Below, piece by piece: positions 58,895-64,000 of a stretch of 64,000 bases of DNA. Under the pieces are notes generated by a model. The model was not told where the DNA came from. It saw nothing but the letters and a program-made list of their open reading frames with translations, and did no database searches. Where the stretch lies: assembly GCA_013146195.2 (NCBI GenBank), contig CM028378.1:39268108-39332107 (forward strand). Reading direction: 5' to 3'. Source of the DNA: Codonopsis lanceolata. Taxonomy: Eukaryota; Streptophyta; Magnoliopsida; Asterales; Campanulaceae. The position numbers were made by a program, and so were the translations under genes. Numbering within the stretch: the first letter of the stretch is position 1; each line of letters begins with the position of its first letter.

Positions 58895-60034
58895 TCAGTC
58901 GCTTCACTTCGCCACCTTGCTGCTCAACAACTGCTCGAACCACGTCTACGATAGAAATCATTCCTACCATCTTTCCATCTATGACTGGAACATGCCGTAT
59001 CCGATTTTCTGCAAACACAACAGTTATTTGTCTGTCATTCCCTTTCCGGGGTTTTTCCCTGCAGAAGTATAGAGCCGCAAACATGGTAATTTACCTGTCA
59101 TCAACTGCATTGCATTGAAAATGCTCATATCTGATGTCACCGTTATCAGCTTGTTCTGTTGACAGTAAATACTTTATTGTCAGTGTAAGATAGAGAAGCT
59201 CTCTGTTGACAGTAAATACTTTATTGTCAGTGTAAGATAGAGAAGCTTTCGTCCATCTCCATCCAGTAGACAACACTAACCTGCTCTGTCATGATCTCCC
59301 CAACTCGTGTGCATTTGGATGAACGCTCCTGCACAATGACTTTCTGCAAATAGTCTGTATCATTTATTTCACCATAGATTATGAGATTTTATACCGAGTT
59401 CTGCTAATTACTACAGACTACAGTAATTGATCATTCAAACCTTGCATTCTCGAAATCGCAATCAATTTTAACATGATCCTATGTCCGAATTCTTGTGTTT
59501 TCAAGCACTTGAAGGGTGAAGACAGTTGCTAATTTTGGTGCTTTATATTACTGGCAATGGTGAAACCTTAACGTATATGCCATACCTCGCTCTGTGATGA
59601 TTCCTGCAATCAGCTGTTCATTTCCTGGCTTCAGAACCACCAAAGATCCAATATTGTTTCGAGCCATCTGCAATTTCGCCATTGAATTGACCAAGTAATT
59701 GTTACTTCTCCAATGGTAATTACACTTTTGTTTCAATTTCTTGAAATGGCGAGGCACTTACCTTTCTCACAGCATCATAGACGGTGTCATTCGTGTTGCA
59801 CCAGAGCCAAGATCCAAACTTTTCTTCTCCCTTTGTCATAAGCACGTCCGCCACTGTTGTATTCTCCAATCCTTTTTGCTGCATCGTGGGGGAGACTTTT
59901 GGCATTGTATTCCCTGTTTCCTGCGGACCATACTGCGAAAATAGTTTCTTCATCTCAGCTATATGTGACTGCTGTAGGACTGGCAGCTTAAGTATTTCCT
60001 GGCAAGATTTAATTGCCCGTCCAAGAACTTGCAT
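58866..60034 (-). CDS. CBSX3: CBS-domain protein CBSX3, mitochondrial
   Basis: Five exons on the minus strand: 60034-59762, 59667-59586, 59354-59281, 59155-59095, 59008-58866. All junctions are GT-AG and the joined frame is 210 residues, close to the 206 of Arabidopsis CBSX3. Residues 1-55 are a poorly conserved leader fitting import. Two CBS motifs follow: VADVLM...GSWLWCNTNDTVYDAV...IGSLVVLKPG..IAGIITERDYL (about 60-125) and VGEIMTEQNKLITVTSD...RIRHVPVIDGKMVGMISIVDVVRAVV (about 138-195). Family knowledge: CBSX proteins sense adenosyl ligands and CBSX3 activates thioredoxin o in mitochondria, tuning redox and reactive oxygen. Two short tandem duplications sit in the gene, one at the intron 3 acceptor and one at the stop codon. 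It is transcribed toward the PPR gene and away from the gene at 60865. Confidence 0.93.
59155..59248. repeat. 47-bp tandem duplication at the CBSX3 intron 3 acceptor
   Basis: TCTGTTGACAGTAAATACTT starts at 59155 and at 59202, and both units run through GTAAGATAGAGAAGCT. On the minus strand the unit is the 3' end of intron 3 including its CAG acceptor, so a second acceptor-like CTGTCAACAG lies 47 bases upstream of the real one. Confidence 0.9.
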
Positions 60035-60864
60035 TTTGACCCTGAAAAGTAGAACGAGATAATAAATGCTGCAAACTCCTGGAGGTAGCGTCCATTATAT
60101 TTTACTTAATAAATGAAGAAGTTACCTAGTGATCAACGGTGGTTGGTACAATTAGCTCTCTGCTCTCTCCTGCTGCTGAAGATGCGGAGGAGGACGTGCT
60201 AGGGCAGCACTCTTTAATCCTAGGTGTGTTGGTGAAAGGAGAACGGAGAAAAGAGAAAGGAGTTGGAGGAAGATATCTTCCCTTAAATCAGTTGCTTGTA
60301 TGGGATTTATCGGTGGGTTCTTTTCTTGATTGAGTTGGTGAAAGGAAAGCATAATAGTTATTGTAATCAAGTGGGAAAGGTACCCCTGCTTTGCATTCCA
60401 TTTTCGTTAATTTCGTGAGTTGAAGAAATCTTCGTCAGTAGTAAAGTATCAGTGAAATCTCAAAAGGTAGCTAATATGTTGACAAGAATATACCTAGATT
60501 GCCATGACGATCAAAGTGAAAACCTTCTGTGCTCCCATGATAACAAAGAGTTAGGGCAGTTTCTGGCAAACTAAACAACAAAGAAACGGAACCCTCTGAG
60601 CAAGTAAAATGAGATACCAGACCTGACTTTGAAGGAAAATCAATTTAATGAATCATTATGATGGAAACCAAACATAAGTTTGTCCACAAGAGAGGTAAAG
60701 AAGCAAGCAGTGAAAGTAAGAATCTGAACCTCCACAAGTTACTTCCAAGGTATCAAACACAAACCTATTTATCCCAATCCCTCTCTCCTTTTAACACATC
60801 ACCAGCATTCAACATAAGCCTAACCTGTTGTTTCATCCTGAAATAATCAACCTTTGAAGCATTT
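60035..60864. promoter_or_regulatory. Shared upstream region between CBSX3 and the 60865 gene
   Basis: The two genes start 830 bases apart and point away from one another, so both promoters lie here. 60150-60250 is GA/CT-rich and likely the CBSX3 5' untranslated leader. A leader intron in either gene cannot be excluded. No specific regulatory site is identified. Confidence 0.5.
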
Positions 60865-63132
60865 ATGGCAGAACAACGGCCTGCATTCCGCTTTCGACTG
60901 CCTTGGTCACTACAATCTGAACCAACAGCTCCACCCCCTCGCCCTACAGTGCCAACCCAAACCGTAATTCGACCCCCCACCACCACCCAAACCCCCATCC
61001 CCCCTACTCCCACTCAAAGGCCACCCACCACCATCACCCAAACCCCAGTCCCCCCAACTCCCGCTCAGAGGCCACCCACCACTACCACCACCCAAACCCC
61101 CATTTCCCCAACTCCCACACAAATGCCCCCCACCACCATCCAAACCCCAATCCCCACAGCTCTCGTACTGAGGCCACCCACAATCACTCAAACCCCAATT
61201 CCCCAAACTCCCACTCAAGGGCCCCCCTCTAGACCTTTAGGGTTAGCCCCAGCACAACCTCCTCCTACAGCTCAAGCAACAACTGGCATAGAGCCTCCAT
61301 CCACAAGGATAAAGATTCCTGAGAACCAAACGACCCAACCTCCTAATGTAACTCAGACCCCATATGAGCCTCCTTCCCCTGCAACTCCATCTCAAAGACC
61401 ACCATTCAGGCCTCCTGGTGTGGCCCAAAGCCAACCCACTTCTCCACAAGCTCAAGCACCACCAAGAACTGAGTCTCAACCCTCTTCACCGTCTCGTGTA
61501 GGCACTCAATTGCGTGTCTCTTCTCAACCAACATCGCCGTCTCCTGTCGTAACTCAATCCCGAATCTCTTCTCAACCAGCATCACCATCTCGTGTGAGCA
61601 CACAGTCCAGAGTCCCTGCCCAGTCCCCATCATCCTCTCGCGTGGGCACACAATCCCGAGCCCCTTCGCAGCCTTCATCACCATCTCGTGGGACCATTCA
61701 ATCACGAACCCCCTCTCAGCCCTCATCCCCATCTCGGACACAACCATCTCAAACAGGGTCCCTACCTCGATCTCCTTCTAGATTAGCCTCTCAACCTACA
61801 GGTAAAATATCCTCATCACCTTCATCTCCAGCTAAAACTTCCACCACGATACAACCAACAGAGGATTCAGCTGACCAACCCCCTTCTTCAAGAACATTGC
61901 AACAAATAGGTCCACAAACCACTCCTACCAGCTTTGTTGATCCCAAACCGCTTGTATTTGGAAGAGAACCAGAGACAACCACACCTTCACTAGAATCACA
62001 GGAGCCCCAGCCAAATACGCAGACCACAGTTGATACTGTGTCCAACACCGACAACCCCCATAACCAAATGCCAATTGAGACGACTACTCAACCCAATGTT
62101 CTAGTACCTACAGAGGTACTTACTGGGACACAAAAATCAGATTCTACTCCAAGCAGTGCCGATCTTACGCTCCTCAATGAAAAACCTGAGGCAATCAAAG
62201 AAGCACTAGAAAGATCGACCGGTGGCATGGCGGAATATGTAGAAACAAAGGAGAAGACAGTTGCTGAGCTCATAGCTGAGATGTCAAAGTCAAAAGCACA
62301 AACCAAAGAGCCGCCAAGTTTTGCAGTTCAAACAGAACAAAAGCAGCCTGAGAAACAACTTCACACAAAGGAGAAGTATACCACTTCTATCTCTAATGGA
62401 AAACAAATCAAGAATACAACTTCACATCCAATGGACAAAAGCCCAGTAAGTGAATCTCGCCAAAGGCCAGTTACATCCAATGGAGCACAAGTTCCACTGC
62501 AAAAAGAGATTAGGGATGACATTTCTAAGTTTGTCCAAAAGATGGCCACAGCCCACCCAAAGTACCCCATGGATGAAAAGCCTGTCAGCATCATGACCAT
62601 CGCCGGAGAAAATAGAGGAGCATCAATGCACTTAGGTTCGGAGTCAGCCAAAAGAGAAGCGACAATTCACATCCGCAGAGGCTATAAGGTCAATCCTGAT
62701 GAGAGTGGCGACATCACCACCAACGGAGAGGAAAGCTCCAAGGGAAAAAGGCTCAATAATTCAATCACCAGAGAAGATAAGGCAACCAAAGCATATGTTA
62801 ACAGCAACACTCAAGGAGTCAATAACTCAATTGTGTTCAACAGTTGCATTGCCCAAAGTAACCCTGGTGTCAATCTGACTTTCACTCGTTATCTACCGGA
62901 GCCAATCAAGTCAAATAATAAAACAGAGTCCCTCGAGGCTCACAAAGCTGAATTTAATATTACCCCAGCCCAAAAGCTTACTTACGAGCCCACAGTCAGA
63001 AGAAGGTGCCTTAGAGGCCTTTTCCTGGAACCAAGTGAATCAGACAATGATAATCCAGAAAAGCCTCAGCGTCATGGTTGCCGCTACAGCTGTGGGGAGA
63101 AAAGTAAGGAAGGCGAGATAGATGTTATTTGA
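60865..63132 (+). CDS. Pro/Thr/Ser-rich plant protein, function unknown
   Basis: A single 755-codon frame. Residues 1-15 (MAEQRPAFRFRLPWS) are a short conserved-looking head. Residues 16-170 are Pro/Thr-rich with PPTTTQTPIPPTPTQ-type repeats, and 180-320 are Ser/Pro/Gln-rich with SQPSSPSR...TQSR repeats of about 15 residues. A charged, probably helical stretch (AELIAEMSKSKAQ) lies near 465-480. A less repetitive C-terminal part (577-755) includes MTIAGENRGASMHLGSE, IHIRRGYKVN and the basic/Cys-containing end RRRCLRGLFLEPSESD with HGCRYSCGEK. There is no signal peptide or membrane segment, so despite the composition it does not look like a secreted wall glycoprotein. Uncharacterised plant proteins labelled mucin-like or gp1-like have similar composition; I give no function. 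Confidence 0.8.
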   Translation: MAEQRPAFRFRLPWSLQSEPTAPPPRPTVPTQTVIRPPTTTQTPIPPTPTQRPPTTITQTPVPPTPAQRPPTTTTTQTPISPTPTQMPPTTIQTPIPTALVLRPPTITQTPIPQTPTQGPPSRPLGLAPAQPPPTAQATTGIEPPSTRIKIPENQTTQPPNVTQTPYEPPSPATPSQRPPFRPPGVAQSQPTSPQAQAPPRTESQPSSPSRVGTQLRVSSQPTSPSPVVTQSRISSQPASPSRVSTQSRVPAQSPSSSRVGTQSRAPSQPSSPSRGTIQSRTPSQPSSPSRTQPSQTGSLPRSPSRLASQPTGKISSSPSSPAKTSTTIQPTEDSADQPPSSRTLQQIGPQTTPTSFVDPKPLVFGREPETTTPSLESQEPQPNTQTTVDTVSNTDNPHNQMPIETTTQPNVLVPTEVLTGTQKSDSTPSSADLTLLNEKPEAIKEALERSTGGMAEYVETKEKTVAELIAEMSKSKAQTKEPPSFAVQTEQKQPEKQLHTKEKYTTSISNGKQIKNTTSHPMDKSPVSESRQRPVTSNGAQVPLQKEIRDDISKFVQKMATAHPKYPMDEKPVSIMTIAGENRGASMHLGSESAKREATIHIRRGYKVNPDESGDITTNGEESSKGKRLNNSITREDKATKAYVNSNTQGVNNSIVFNSCIAQSNPGVNLTFTRYLPEPIKSNNKTESLEAHKAEFNITPAQKLTYEPTVRRRCLRGLFLEPSESDNDNPEKPQRHGCRYSCGEKSKEGEIDVI

Positions 63133-63644
63133 TCAAGTGTGTTACTGTAAGGTTGCAGCATAAGAGTGGAGTTCTTCCAAGTTTGCGTACATAATAATAA
63201 CACTTCACATTTCACAATGAAAAAATAAGGATGTTATATCATCCATGAGATCATACTTTTTCTCATATTAATTTGGGGTTGGGAACAATTGTTCATTGTA
63301 ATACAATTTGCATTCCAATATAAGATCCAATTCGCTAAGAAATTCAGAGACACAAGCTATGAGAAATCATCATTTGAAAGTAATCTAACTTGCTGCAAAA
63401 TTAGAAAATAAATAAATAATAATAATTAAAAAAACAGAAATGTTAAAGTTACATATAACAGATATTCTACAGATAAAAATTGAGTTTGGAACTGAAGGTG
63501 CATTCTCCAGGATGATACCCACAAAATGAACCAATACCTGCATCTGAAATGCAAGTGCATAATCTAAAGAGCTTCCATGAAAGTGAACTTATACAGCTGT
63601 TTTATCCAAAGGATAATATGGCTCAGAAGCAGATTAAGATATAG
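63133..63644. other. Spacer between convergent genes
   Basis: AT-rich, with polyadenylation-like AATAAA words; should hold the 3' untranslated regions of the genes on both sides. No other feature is seen. Confidence 0.5.
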
Positions 63645-64000
63645 TCATTCGCATGCTGGTTTAGTGTCGAAGCTGCTTAAACAGATGGCAAAGGCTTGGA
63701 AGGCAGAGAGAGGATAGCGATAATCCATGGTAAAAATGTCTTTCCCAATCTTTCCAAATTGCAATATCACTTTCTCTTGTTCTGCAGCTGGAATATTTTG
63801 GGATGGCTCAGCGGATGCTACCAGTTGAAAGTTCTTAACAGAGGCCACTGTAACGCGTCCTTTGAAATTCAGGCACCAACATTGCAACTGCTCATGCCAT
63901 CTAGGTGCTTTATTTTTCAAAACAAGTGGATCTCTTGTGTCAAAATTCGAATGCAGTGGTTCTCGTTCTTTTTCTTTTGGAGCTGACAAGGAGAATGTAT
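63645..64000 (-). CDS. Tubby-like protein (TULP), C-terminal exon, cut by window end
   Basis: The minus-strand frame reads [20 protein letters not shown], then [18 protein letters not shown], then a variable loop, then [20 protein letters not shown] and [20 protein letters not shown] before the stop at 63647-63645. This is the C-terminus of the tubby domain of plant TULPs, which bind phosphoinositides at the plasma membrane and carry an N-terminal F-box that contacts SKP1-like proteins. Only about the last 115 residues are in the window; the F-box and most of the tubby barrel lie beyond 64000. The frame stays open to the window edge, so whether an intron acceptor lies inside (around 63930-63950) is undecided. 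Pro replaces the more usual Leu in the final DTKLACE. Confidence 0.92.
   Translation of the reverse strand, partial: TFSLSAPKEKEREPLHSNFDTRDPLVLKNKAPRWHEQLQCWCLNFKGRVTVASVKNFQLVASAEPSQNIPAAEQEKVILQFGKIGKDIFTMDYRYPLSAFQAFAICLSSFDTKPACE

Noticed and set aside
60910..61218. Gly-rich minus-strand frame
   Set aside because: It is the complement of the Pro/Thr-rich coding sequence at 60865-63132; its Gly content follows from the Pro codons.

Overview
The window is nuclear DNA of a flowering plant. It has intron-containing genes with GT-AG junctions, long AT-rich spacers, LTR retrotransposons, Mutator-, hAT- and Harbinger-like elements, tRNA-derived SINEs and Helitron-like ends. The recognisable proteins (CBSX3, a tubby-like protein, a phenylcoumaran benzylic ether reductase, a P-class PPR protein) are plant proteins. 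A eudicot, perhaps an asterid, is my guess; the sequence alone does not settle it.

Layout. 1-5300: a decayed plant-mobile-domain gene interrupted by a solo LTR with a 5-bp target duplication, followed by rearranged copies of the same LTR family that end in a palindrome of two primer-binding sites. 5300-11939: a degenerate Ty1/copia element with a SINE in its body; its 3' LTR holds a Harbinger-like element, which itself holds a small Mutator-like MITE. 11950-13030: a broken MULE/FAR1-type transposase. 15367-16452: first exon of a PPR gene. 18451-18550 and 49121-49220: 100-base N gaps. 18551-49120: a 30.6-kb piece with an AAT microsatellite, tandem repeats, SINEs, Helitron-like ends, two MULE-like elements with long inverted termini, one intact PCBER gene (38387-40494), a dead partial copy of it (44990-47939), and a truncated copia element. 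49222-56361: a second, nearly identical copy of 11319-18450. 53278-58480: the complete two-exon PPR gene. 58866-60034: CBSX3 (minus). 60865-63132: a Pro/Thr/Ser-rich plant protein. 63645-64000: last exon of a tubby-like protein gene (minus).

The most consequential observation concerns the assembly. The sequence before the first gap ends inside a 7.1-kb block that starts again right after the second gap. That is a dovetail overlap of two contigs left unmerged, with a 30.6-kb contig placed between them. Read that way there is one PPR gene, one MULE remnant and one copia LTR end here, not two of each, and the PCBER contig may belong elsewhere or to the other haplotype.

The real genes show no shared pathway. 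PPR and CBSX3 products are both probably mitochondrial, PCBER is a cytosolic lignan/phenylpropanoid enzyme, and the tubby-like protein is a phosphoinositide-binding F-box-type regulator. I did not find a convincing new biological system; the interest lies in the nested transposons, the SINE with an empty paralogous site, tandem duplications at CBSX3 exon ends, and the assembly signal.
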